A stretch of 21,551 nt of DNA. It comes from Actinomycetes bacterium. Its GTDB lineage: Bacteria; Actinomycetota; Actinomycetes; Actinomycetales; Cellulomonadaceae. The notes under the pieces were generated by a model. It was not told the origin of the DNA and did not search any database. It saw only the letters and a program-made list of their open reading frames with translations. Position 1 is the stretch's first letter. Each line of letters begins with the position of its first letter. Of the stretch, positions 7,480 through 14,246 are shown piece by piece. The translations under genes were made by a program, and so were the position numbers. The DNA lies in the NCBI GenBank assembly GCA_023426865.1, contig JAEZBT010000436.1:1-21551 (forward strand), in the 5' to 3' direction.

Positions 7480-7597
7480 ATGAAGGGCGCGTTCCTCCGC
7501 CGTCACCGAGGTCTCAGGCCAGGCTGCCTGGGTGCTCGACAACGACGCCGTGGTCTGGGACGCCCGCACCGTCGATCCGACGACGGTGCGCCTGTGA
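7480..7597 (+). pseudogene. Internally deleted, frameshifted immunity-gene relic (copy 2)
   Basis: The 5' end (ATGAAGGGCGCGTTCCTCC at 7480) matches the start of the flanking immunity genes, which encode MKSAF and MKSAY. From 7499 another frame gives AVTEVSGQAAWVLDNDAV and then VWDARTVDPTTVRL before TGA at 7597. This corresponds to the C-terminal ~32 residues of the other copies (AEISGEPAWILDENSVIWD). About 290 bases of the middle are missing and the two ends are out of frame, so it cannot make an immunity protein. Its relation to both flanking copies is clear. It probably marks an older third immunity gene. Confidence 0.75.
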
Positions 7598-7616
7598 GCG
7601 GCCTTGGGGAGTTCCG

Positions 7617-8027
7617 ATGAAGTCCGCCTACTTCCTCTCGCACGACGAGCTCCTGTACGCCAAGTCCCGCGCGTCGATCGTCCAGGCCGGTCCGGCGGGG
7701 TGGCACGGCTGTGACCTGGTCTACGAGGGCGACGACATCGTCCAAGTAGTGGAGCGCGGCTCCGATCACCTCTTCACTCTCGAGAACCGCGAGGATCCCC
7801 GTCACGCGATCCTCTACCAGACGCCGCCGCACTTCCCTGAGCCAGGGGTCACGATGCCGGACCTGTCGACGGTGCTGCCCTACGGTGCGTGGTGTCGCTG
7901 GGAGGACCTGTTCGTGCGGCTCGTGCGCGCAGTCGCGGAGATCTCAGGTGAACCTGCGTGGATCCTCGACGAGAACAGCGTCATCTGGGACGCGCTCAAC
8001 GTCGACCCAACGCGCGTCCACCTGTGA
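7617..8027 (+). CDS. Second immunity-type paralogue (orphan, copy 3)
   Basis: The protein is 136 aa; ATG 7617 has ggggag five bases upstream. It aligns end to end with the gene at 6968 (MKSAYFLSHDE, AGPAGWHGCDLVYEG, TPPHFPEPGVTMPDLSTVL), with a nearly identical last ~46 residues (WEDLFVRLVRAVAEISGEP onward). No toxin precedes it directly. However, the bases before its start (ggg gag ttc cga tga) would encode G-E-F-R-stop and recall the toxin's last codons REFL-stop, so it may once have followed an alternative toxin tip. It is cytoplasmic by appearance. It probably protects against a related toxin variant carried by kin or competitors; this is inference from polymorphic toxin systems. Confidence 0.72.
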   Translation: MKSAYFLSHDELLYAKSRASIVQAGPAGWHGCDLVYEGDDIVQVVERGSDHLFTLENREDPRHAILYQTPPHFPEPGVTMPDLSTVLPYGAWCRWEDLFVRLVRAVAEISGEPAWILDENSVIWDALNVDPTRVHL

Positions 8028-8050
8028 GTGACGACAGTGGCGCGGAGGCG

Positions 8051-8099
8051 GGGAGGCGGCAGATCGGCGTCGGCGTCCGCTCCAGCGGCACGACGGCGC
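8051..8099 (-). pseudogene. Relic of the 3' end of a TOPRIM gene
   Basis: 43 of 49 bases match 1951-1999, inside the TOPRIM gene. On the minus strand it reads AVVPLERTPTPICRL against AVMPLERTPTPIRRLL in the intact gene. Nothing of the rest of that gene is here. It occupies the 8028-8227 gap between the immunity paralogue and the next nuclease-like gene, where no other gene was seen. Confidence 0.6.
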
Positions 8100-8191
8100 T
8101 CGGCGGGTCGCGTGCCGACGAGGCCGCGGCGACGCTCCACGCCGTCGCGGGACACCGCGTCCCGGCGTCCTCGAACTCACCCGCCTGGAGC

Positions 8192-8197
8192 TAGCTT
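8192..8197 (+). promoter_or_regulatory. Candidate -10 box for the 8228 gene
   Basis: TAGCTT fits TANNNT and lies 30 bases before the ATG at 8228. No clear -35 element or strong Shine-Dalgarno sequence is visible. Confidence 0.3.
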
Positions 8198-8227
8198 CTC
8201 GGCGCAGCCTCCGCGAAGCTGCGCGGC

Positions 8228-8788
8228 ATGGGCGGCCGCTACACGAGACTCGTGTGCGCCCGCCCGACCCCGGAGCAGGTCGCGGAGATCGCCATCGTCG
8301 ACGAGATCGCCGGGCGGCTGGCCACGTACCTCGACGAGAACACCGTCGGCATCGACGCCGTGCACGTCTTTCGGGCGCAGAGCATGGCGGTGCAGCGCGT
8401 CGTCGGGGAGCTGCTGGGCGCGGTCGGCTTCCGGGAGGAGGTCGTGCTGACGCCCCAGGACGGCTTCGTGACGCGGGCGCGACCGGACTTCTACTACTCG
8501 CTCGGCGAGGGCCGCGGCATCATCGCGGAGATCGAACGCGGCGGGACGACGACGAACAACCACGACCTCAAGGACTTCTGGAAGACGCACATCGCGAAGG
8601 ACGCGCACCATCTGTTCCTCGTCGTGCCGATGGCGAACTGGAACGAGGCCGGGAGCGCCCGCGAGCGGCCGTACGCGCGCGTGGTGCACCGGCTGCAGGC
8701 GTTCTTCGGGGACGAGCGGCGGGAAGTCGACGTGCTGAGTGCGCACGTCTTCGGTTACGGCAGCGAGGTTCCCCTGACCCCCGCCTGA
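8228..8788 (+). CDS. PD-(D/E)XK-like nuclease-family protein with atypical active site
   Basis: This 186-aa protein starts at ATG 8228; an in-frame GTG at 8252 is an alternative. It has a helical N-terminal third, then RARPDFYYSLGEGRGIIAE continuing into IERGGTTTNNHDLKDFW. The P-D followed by E-I-E resembles the PD-(D/E)XK core, but the usual lysine is absent: the position carries E, with R next. The K in HDLKDFWKTHIAKD could substitute. The blocks around GGTTTNNHDLKDFWKTHI and HHLFLVVPMANWNEAG look strongly conserved, as in a family of small uncharacterised proteins that I recall only as hypothetical. It is probably cytoplasmic. It is followed by an HNH nuclease 63 bases downstream. A restriction or repair role is a guess. 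Confidence 0.72.
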   Translation: MGGRYTRLVCARPTPEQVAEIAIVDEIAGRLATYLDENTVGIDAVHVFRAQSMAVQRVVGELLGAVGFREEVVLTPQDGFVTRARPDFYYSLGEGRGIIAEIERGGTTTNNHDLKDFWKTHIAKDAHHLFLVVPMANWNEAGSARERPYARVVHRLQAFFGDERREVDVLSAHVFGYGSEVPLTPA

Positions 8789-8851
8789 TCCGCCCGACGC
8801 GCTCGTGTTGCCGGCTCCGCATGCCGATGATGGAGCCGGGAGGGATTTGGG

Positions 8852-9820
8852 ATGCCGTATGCGCTGACGGACTACCTCGACCTGTCGCCGCGAGAGGCCG
8901 AGGCGCAGTGGCGCGCGGTTCTGGCCAGGCGTCCGCCCGCCCAGGGCGCACGGCAGGAGGCATACCGGCCCGTTGAGACGCTCCTGTGCGCCGCTGCGAT
9001 GCTGGTGCTGGATCAGAAGAGCTACGGAGGCAGCGGCGCGGCCCGGGCGCCATCGCCTGTGCCGGAGCTCGCGCGCCTGTTTCGACGACCCATCACGAGC
9101 ATCCCGAACAAGATGGCGAACCTCGAAGGTACGTGGGCCAAGGGCGGCAAGAACGAGGTGGCGCTCTGGCGCCTTCTCAGCGCCGACCACGAGCGGCTCT
9201 TCACGCTCTATCGCGTGATCGTCGCCGCCGCACGCGCCCTCGGCATCGAAGGGTCCGCTCTCCCAGACTTCCTCGGCATCGAGCACTTCGAGCACTTCAC
9301 CATGCTCGGTCAGGACGAGCTCGACGAGTCGGTGATCGAGGCATTGCTCCAGGAGGCCTACGCGCACTTCGTCGAGTCACCCGATGACCGTCCGTCCGAG
9401 CGCGAGACCATCCAGCGAGCGCGGCTGGGTCAGCACCGGTTCGCCCGCGGCGTCCTCCGCAACTGCGGCTGGGAGTGCGTGTTTTGCGGGTTCTCGCTCG
9501 GGGTTGACCCACCCCGACCGCTCCTGCGCGCAAGCCACATCAAGGCGTGGCGGGTCAGCACGGACTCTGAGCGGCGCGACGTACGCAACGGCGTCGCCGC
9601 CTGCCCAACCCACGACGCCGCGTTCGACGCCGGGGACCTCACCCTTGACGCCGACCTGTCGGTGGTCCTTTCGGGACGACTGAGAGCGGCCACGAGCGAG
9701 GCGGTTAGGACTACCTTCGACGCGCCGCTGCTGCGCCCTCGCGCGCAGATCCCGGCCGGCCACACCCTCCCGAAGGTGGACTACATCCGCTGGCACCGCG
9801 CGCAGGTGTTCGTCGGCTGA
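8852..9820 (+). CDS. HNH endonuclease (HNH_2-type) with long N-terminal helical region
   Basis: ATG 8852 has ggagg eight bases upstream. The 322-aa protein opens with YALTDYLDLSPREAEAQW. The next ~190 residues are helical (VETLLCAAAMLVLDQKSYG, then PITSIPNKMANLEGTWAKGG), probably a recognition or regulatory part. The nuclease domain follows: ARGVLRNCGWECVFCG with a C209-x2-C212 zinc pair, LLRASHIKAW (catalytic H229) and RRDVRNGVAACPTHDAAFD (N, then H254). This order fits HNH_2. Such genes are common in restriction and other defence contexts and presumably cut DNA in the cytoplasm. The 9821-9885 gap to the next gene end holds nothing recognisable. Family assignment is confident; target specificity is unknown. 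Confidence 0.88.
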   Translation: MPYALTDYLDLSPREAEAQWRAVLARRPPAQGARQEAYRPVETLLCAAAMLVLDQKSYGGSGAARAPSPVPELARLFRRPITSIPNKMANLEGTWAKGGKNEVALWRLLSADHERLFTLYRVIVAAARALGIEGSALPDFLGIEHFEHFTMLGQDELDESVIEALLQEAYAHFVESPDDRPSERETIQRARLGQHRFARGVLRNCGWECVFCGFSLGVDPPRPLLRASHIKAWRVSTDSERRDVRNGVAACPTHDAAFDAGDLTLDADLSVVLSGRLRAATSEAVRTTFDAPLLRPRAQIPAGHTLPKVDYIRWHRAQVFVG

Positions 9821-9885
9821 CGATGCCGCGCGCCGTAGGCCGGCGATCCGCTTCGGCTCAGGACGCTGCGCACGCGTCCCAACAC

Positions 9886-10491
9886 TCACACCACGGCCAC
9901 CCAGAGCCCGTCCCGTGCCCGCGTCATCCCCACGTACAGCTCGCGGCGTCGCAGCTCCCAGCGCTCACGCTCGGCCGGATCACTCGGCACAGCCGCTCCC
10001 GGGCCGTCGCGCAGCGTTGCGTCGGCGATGAGCACGTGCTTGAACTCCAATCCCTTCGCGCGCTTCACCGTGCCGACCTTCACGGCGTCCACTGCCGCGC
10101 CGTCGTACTCGGTCAGCATGACCACGGGCAGGCCCGCGGCCCGCAGCGCCGCTGCCACTGCGTCGGCTGCGCGGTTGCTCAGGCAGAGCACGCCGACGTC
10201 GCCGGGCCCGTTCCCGACCTCGCGCGTCACCTCGCGAACCCGCTCGACGAGGTGGCGGTCCCGCTCGGCCCAGCTCCCGCACCGCACGTGCACCGGGGCG
10301 GGCCCGCTCCGAACCACCGACGCCGGCCGGTCACCGCGCGCGACGACGCCCTCGATGTCCGAGAACTCGTCGCCGTCGACAAGCCGCGAGGCGAACTGCA
10401 GGATCTCTGCGGTGTTCCGGTAGTTGATGTCGAGCACCACACCACGGCCCGCGAGCGAGATGCCCGCTTCCGGGAGGGTGTACCCGCCGGG
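9886..10491 (-). pseudogene. 3' fragment of a UvrD/Rep-type superfamily 1 helicase
   Basis: The minus-strand frame from about PGGYTLPEAGISLAGRG (10491 downward) to the stop at 9886 is clearly the C-terminal part of a UvrD-family helicase. Motif IV region LDINYRNTAEILQF, motif V VGTVKRAKGLEFKHVLI and motif VI RRRELYVGMTRARDGLW are all present. Everything upstream (Walker A, Q motif, motifs II-III) is missing, since 10492-11097 codes for an unrelated protein on the other strand. The ~200 residues cannot hydrolyse ATP alone. It is a remnant of a gene that would have been at least 600 residues. Homology starts exactly where the plus-strand fragment begins, marking a deletion or recombination junction. 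Confidence 0.8.
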
Positions 10492-11097
10492 GAGTCCCTC
10501 GACTGGGAGCTCGTCTACCTCCACGACCCGGGGACGACAGCGGAACGCGTTGGTCTCCCACTCGCACTTCTCCAGGAGCGGCCCCTGACCCAGCGCCAGG
10601 TCGTGGACGCCCTCTCCAGACGACTCTCCGGCGCCGTCGGCAACGACCCCGTCGCACAGGGACTGCGCACCGAAGAGATCGTTCATGCGATCGTCGGGCT
10701 GGTCCGCGACGATCAGCTCGGTGCCGCGCACGAGCTTGCAGCGCGCGCCGCCCGCAACGCGCCTGACAGCCCGCACCTGTGCAACGTCCTGGCGTTCTGC
10801 CTCATCCCGACCGACCGGCCTCGGGCGCACCGCGCACTCGATCGGCTCGACGGCACTCGCGACCCCCGGGCCAGAGGCGCCGCCGCGATGAACCGCGCCA
10901 CGCTCTTCCTCGCCGACGGCGACGCCGATCGGGCCGAGCAGGCTATGGCTGCCGTCCCCGAAGACGGACAGATCTGGTGCTGGGACCCCGTCGCGATGGT
11001 TCGCGGTGAGGCGACCCTGCTGGGAACGACGTACGCGGACTGGCGGGCGCGGGCAGGCGCTGCCCTCGAGGAGCTCAGGAGCCGAAGCGCCGGCTGA
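10492..11097 (+). pseudogene. 3' fragment of an unknown helical (TPR-like) protein
   Basis: From the junction at ~10491 the plus strand encodes about 201 residues without a plausible own start, beginning ESLDWELVYLHDPG. The frame looks like genuine coding: GLPLALLQERPLTQRQVVD, then RTEEIVHAIVGLVRDDQLG. After that come antiparallel helices with A/L spacing like tetratricopeptide repeats (AAHELAARAARNAPD, NRATLFLADGDADRAEQAM). The function is not recognised. It ends at 11097, overlapping the convergent TacT-like gene by 23 bases. Together with the UvrD fragment it suggests that the 5' parts of two divergent genes were lost in one deletion. An internal start (for example the ATG in GAAAMNRATLF) might give a shorter product. 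Confidence 0.6.
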
Positions 11098-11584
11098 TCT
11101 CCTTCATCGACAGCATGAGGTGCAGCGGCTCGACCGGCGACTGGATGAAGTCGCCGTTGGCCTCGTAGAACGCACGGGCGACGTCGTCCCGGCAGTGGAT
11201 GAGGAGTGCAGCCGCCGCGACGCTCTGGCTCGCGTGGTACGCCTGCTCGATGGCGTGACGCAGCAGGGCGGCACCCACGCCCTGTCCCTGCGCGGTGGAG
11301 TCGACTGCCAGGCGCGCGAGCAGCACGCAGGGCGTCTGCACCGGGCGGTTCTTCTGCATCCGCTCGGGCATCTGGCTCGTCGCGTAGGCCGACATGGCGA
11401 TGGCGTAGTAGCCCAGGACCACGTCATCAAGGGTCGTCACGTAGGTCACGGCATTGCCGGCGCGCTGGTTCTCCCAGGCGAAGCGCCGGAACCAGTCGTC
11501 CAGCTCCGGCGCTCCGCTCGAGAAGGTGCTGCGATCGTCGTCCCGCGTGAGCTTGCGGGGCGCCTGAAGGATTCCGTCGCTCAT
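11075..11584 (-). CDS. GNAT-family acetyltransferase toxin (TacT-like)
   Basis: This 169-aa protein has its ATG at 11584 overlapping the stop of the antitoxin gene (ATGA). It is a compact single GNAT domain with the acetyl-CoA pyrophosphate loop in TAQGQGVGAALLRHAI (Q-x-x-G-x-G/A) and the conserved Tyr near the end of the fold in RDDVARAFYEANGDF. The opening FSSGAPELDDWFRRFAWENQ is typical of TacT/AtaT toxins. These acetylate the amino group of aminoacylated tRNAs and stop translation. The partner is the upstream DUF1778 protein. The ribosomal-protein acetyltransferase subfamily is less likely given the operon. Family and pair assignment are strong; the tRNA target is family knowledge. Confidence 0.88.
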   Translation of the reverse strand: MSDGILQAPRKLTRDDDRSTFSSGAPELDDWFRRFAWENQRAGNAVTYVTTLDDVVLGYYAIAMSAYATSQMPERMQKNRPVQTPCVLLARLAVDSTAQGQGVGAALLRHAIEQAYHASQSVAAAALLIHCRDDVARAFYEANGDFIQSPVEPLHLMLSMKEISRRFGS

Positions 11585-11907
11585 CGCGCCTTCGGCGTGA
11601 AGGGCTGGCCAAAGGGCGACGGGCGCGACCACAGCGTGTCGAACTTGTCCGTGGACGGCAGCGGCTCGTCGAGGAGTCGCAGGAACTCCTCGTACTGCGC
11701 CTCGGTGGCGACGAACCACCGGCGCTCCGCAAGGATGCGCTCGGCCTGGTCCACTGCCGTGTCGAGGATGAAGTCGGTCATGGTGCGGTCGGTCGCGGCC
11801 GCCGCCTGGCGCAGGATGGCCTCCTGGCGCTCGGTGGCGCGGACCTCAAGTCGCTTGTTCTTGGATGTGCGGGACGTCGCGCTCGCAGGCGCGGTCTGGC
11901 GGCTCAT
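11581..11907 (-). CDS. DUF1778 (TacA-like) ribbon-helix-helix antitoxin
   Basis: The protein is 108 aa. ATG 11907 is chosen because ggaaggg lies five bases upstream; in-frame upstream starts lack this. The N-terminal strand and helices (KRLEVRATERQEAILRQAA, then TDRTMTDFILDTAVDQAER) match the DUF1778 ribbon-helix-helix fold that binds DNA as a dimer. The C-terminal tail (WFVATEAQYEEFLRLLDEP and beyond) is the part that wraps and blocks the acetyltransferase in known TacA-TacT complexes. It is co-transcribed with the toxin and likely autorepresses through the dyad at 11926-11942. It is divergent from mcrB. Confidence 0.88.
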   Translation of the reverse strand: MSRQTAPASATSRTSKNKRLEVRATERQEAILRQAAAATDRTMTDFILDTAVDQAERILAERRWFVATEAQYEEFLRLLDEPLPSTDKFDTLWSRPSPFGQPFTPKAR

Positions 11908-11925
11908 GGGTTGCCCTTCCATGTT

Positions 11926-11946
11926 CGTACGGACACTGTACGTACG
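11926..11946. promoter_or_regulatory. Putative TacA autoregulatory operator
   Basis: cgtac (11926-11930) and gtacg (11938-11942) are perfect arms around 7 bases. A second overlapping palindrome, gtacgtac, runs 11938-11945. The dyad covers the -10 and transcription-start area of the antitoxin promoter, as expected for autorepression by a ribbon-helix-helix antitoxin. Confidence 0.5.
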
Positions 11947-11964
11947 CCATGTGACATCGGTCAA
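11935..11964 (-). promoter_or_regulatory. Promoter of the TacA/TacT-like operon
   Basis: On the minus strand TTGACC (11964-11959) and TACAGT (11940-11935) are separated by 18 bases. They sit just upstream of the antitoxin start at 11907. Confidence 0.55.
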
Positions 11965-12047
11965 ACGGATTCACCCATGAGCACTTCGACGAACCCTGCG
12001 TCAGTGACCCCTGGCAGACTTCGATCACCTTGCAGAGGGGGAACGAC

Positions 12048-14243
12048 ATGACGGAGCCTCCAGTCGCCGAGCGTGCCGCTTCGGTGCGCCACGCGTTGCT
12101 CTTCCAGACCACGCTGGCGCTCCTCGCTGAGTCGGCTGAGCCGCGGAAGGCCGCGGATGTCGTTGCCGCGGTGCGGGCGCGCGTGCCGTTCACGGACCAC
12201 GAGGCAACGCTCACTGCCAGCGGGAAATTGCGCGGGGACACGGCCATCCGGTTCGACTCGAGCTGGGCTCGCATCGGGGGCTGGCTGCTCAAGGGCCACG
12301 ACGGGTGGGCGATCACGGACCGTGGGCGCGCCGGCCTTGTTGAATACCCCGACGCCGAGCCGCTCTACCGGGCGATGCTCGAGGACTACGAACGCGAGTT
12401 CGCCGAACGCAAGGCTGCGCAGGCTCAAGACGCCGCGAGTGCTAAGCAGGCTCGACTGGAGGCGGCTCTCGAGCTCGTCGAGGCGGGCTCGTGGACGACC
12501 TACGGCGACCTGGCCGAGGTCGCGGGACTGTCGGCCCAGACCGTGGGCTCATTCGTGGCGCAGACCGATTCGCCCAACGGGTTCAGAGTTCTTTCCGCGA
12601 ATGGCAAGGTCTCCGAGGGCTTCCGATGGGCGGACCCTGACCGGAGAGACGACCCGCGGGCGCTCCTGGCAGAAGAGGGCGTCGAGTTCGACCAGGAAGA
12701 CCGTGCCTCACAGGCTCAGCGACTGACCGCCTACGAACTGGTCCAGCTTCTCGACGGCGAGAGTGGCGAAGGACCCCGGCGGGCGTGGCTCATCCGGGGT
12801 GGCAACGTGAACGGCAAGAACCTCATCCCAGACTGGCTGAGTCTCGGCTGGTGCTCTATCGCAGCGAGCCAGATCCGACCGCTGGACCTGCCCCTGACCC
12901 GCCGCCAGATCGCGGAGATCGTCGAGACCGACTACGCGCAGAAGTCGTACAACACCCGCAACGAGAAGGTCACCGAGGTCGATCTCTTCCTGAACCGCGT
13001 GCAGGCGGGCGACCTCGTGCTCACCAACGACGGGGCGCGGTTCTACCTCGGTGAGATCGCCGGCGCCGCCACCTCGGTCGCTAGCACGGACGACCGGTCC
13101 AACCTCCGGCGGCCCGTGACGTGGCTTAATCCGGACTCCCCGGTGGACCTGGTCGACCTGCCCCCCGGGGTCAAGCCGCTGCTCTCCTCCCAGCAGCCGA
13201 TCGTCGACCTCACGAGCGACGTCGCGGCGCTCAGGGCGCTCGTCCTCACCGACGAACCGGCGCAGGAGGCGGCCAAGAAGAAGGCGTCGCCCGAACTGCG
13301 ACTGGCGCCCGCGACGGACGAGCTCGCCGCGCGCCTGCTGGTCTCACGCGAGTGGCTGCAGGACTGCATCGACCTCCTCGGCGATCGGCGACAGATGATC
13401 TTCTACGGGCCGCCTGGGACCGGGAAGACGTACCTCGCGCAGGAGATCGCCTCACACCTGACGGACGAGCCGAACGTCAAGCTGGTCCAGTTCCACCCGT
13501 CCTACAGCTACGAGGACTTCTTCGAGGGGTACCGGCCTGCGCCCGCACCCGATGGCAGTGGGACTGTGGGGTTCGCCCTCGTCCCGGGTCCGTTCCGCCG
13601 GCTGGTCGACGCTGCCCGGGAGAACCCGGCGACCGCCTACGTCCTGATCATCGATGAGATCAACCGGGCCAACCTGGCGAAGGTGTTCGGCGAGCTGTAC
13701 TTCCTGCTGGAGTACCGCGACCGGTCCATCGACCTGCTCTACTCCACAGGCACGGAGGCCGGCTTCACCATGCCGTCCAACGTCTTCGTCATCGGCACGA
13801 TGAACACGGCGGATCGCTCGATCGCTCTGGTCGATGCGGCCATGCGGCGGCGGTTCGCGTTCAAGGCTCTCCACCCGAGCACCGAGCCCACCCGGAGCAT
13901 GCTCGGCAAGTGGCTCGCGGCGAGGGGTTTGCCAGACACGACCGCTCGCGTGCTGGACCGCCTGAACGAACTCATCAAGGACGAGGACTTCAAGATCGGT
14001 CCGTCGTACTTCATGCGGGAAAGCGTTTACTCCGACGCCGGCCTGCGACTCATGTGGGAGACGTCGATCCTGCCCCTTCTCGAGGAGCACCACTTCGGCG
14101 AGGGCATCGACGTAACGGAGGAGTACGGCCTGGACCGGATCTTCAAGCGCGCGACGAGCGGCACGGACGACGAGCCGGCGGAGCCGACCGGGGAGAACGA
14201 CGAAGGGCCCGATGCGCCGAGCGAGATCACGAACGCCGAGTAG
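12048..14243 (+). CDS. mcrB: McrB-type restriction GTPase with alkyltransferase-like and PUA/EVE-like N-terminal modules
   Basis: ATG 12048 follows gaggggg at 6 bases; 731 aa. In order: a winged-helix-like region (about 1-105, HALLFQTTLALLAESAEP, WLLKGHDGWAITDRGR). Next a segment resembling the DNA-binding domain of O6-alkylguanine alkyltransferase-like proteins (about 135-200, WTTYGDLAEVAGLSAQTVG, NGFRVLSANGKVSEGFRW), with no PCHR cysteine motif. Then a PUA/EVE-like segment (about 245-345, RAWLIRGGNVNGKNLIPDW). Last the McrB AAA+ GTPase: Walker A GPPGTGKT (454-461), Walker B VLIIDEIN (D536/E537), the diagnostic MNTAD (585-589) and RRRF arginine finger. McrB binds modified DNA and translocates to activate McrC. 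The modules suggest specificity for a bulky or alkylated base. mcrC starts 3 bases after the stop. Confidence 0.9.
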   Translation: MTEPPVAERAASVRHALLFQTTLALLAESAEPRKAADVVAAVRARVPFTDHEATLTASGKLRGDTAIRFDSSWARIGGWLLKGHDGWAITDRGRAGLVEYPDAEPLYRAMLEDYEREFAERKAAQAQDAASAKQARLEAALELVEAGSWTTYGDLAEVAGLSAQTVGSFVAQTDSPNGFRVLSANGKVSEGFRWADPDRRDDPRALLAEEGVEFDQEDRASQAQRLTAYELVQLLDGESGEGPRRAWLIRGGNVNGKNLIPDWLSLGWCSIAASQIRPLDLPLTRRQIAEIVETDYAQKSYNTRNEKVTEVDLFLNRVQAGDLVLTNDGARFYLGEIAGAATSVASTDDRSNLRRPVTWLNPDSPVDLVDLPPGVKPLLSSQQPIVDLTSDVAALRALVLTDEPAQEAAKKKASPELRLAPATDELAARLLVSREWLQDCIDLLGDRRQMIFYGPPGTGKTYLAQEIASHLTDEPNVKLVQFHPSYSYEDFFEGYRPAPAPDGSGTVGFALVPGPFRRLVDAARENPATAYVLIIDEINRANLAKVFGELYFLLEYRDRSIDLLYSTGTEAGFTMPSNVFVIGTMNTADRSIALVDAAMRRRFAFKALHPSTEPTRSMLGKWLAARGLPDTTARVLDRLNELIKDEDFKIGPSYFMRESVYSDAGLRLMWETSILPLLEEHHFGEGIDVTEEYGLDRIFKRATSGTDDEPAEPTGENDEGPDAPSEITNAE

Positions 14244-14246
14244 ACC

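Noticed and set aside
8177..9367. Long minus-strand open frame across the two nuclease-like genes
   Set aside because: Antisense shadow of GC-rich codons; no motifs, while the plus strand shows HNH and conserved blocks.
9823..10491. First half of the plus-strand frame that ends at 11097
   Set aside because: Opposite clear UvrD motifs; only the part after ~10491 looks like coding.
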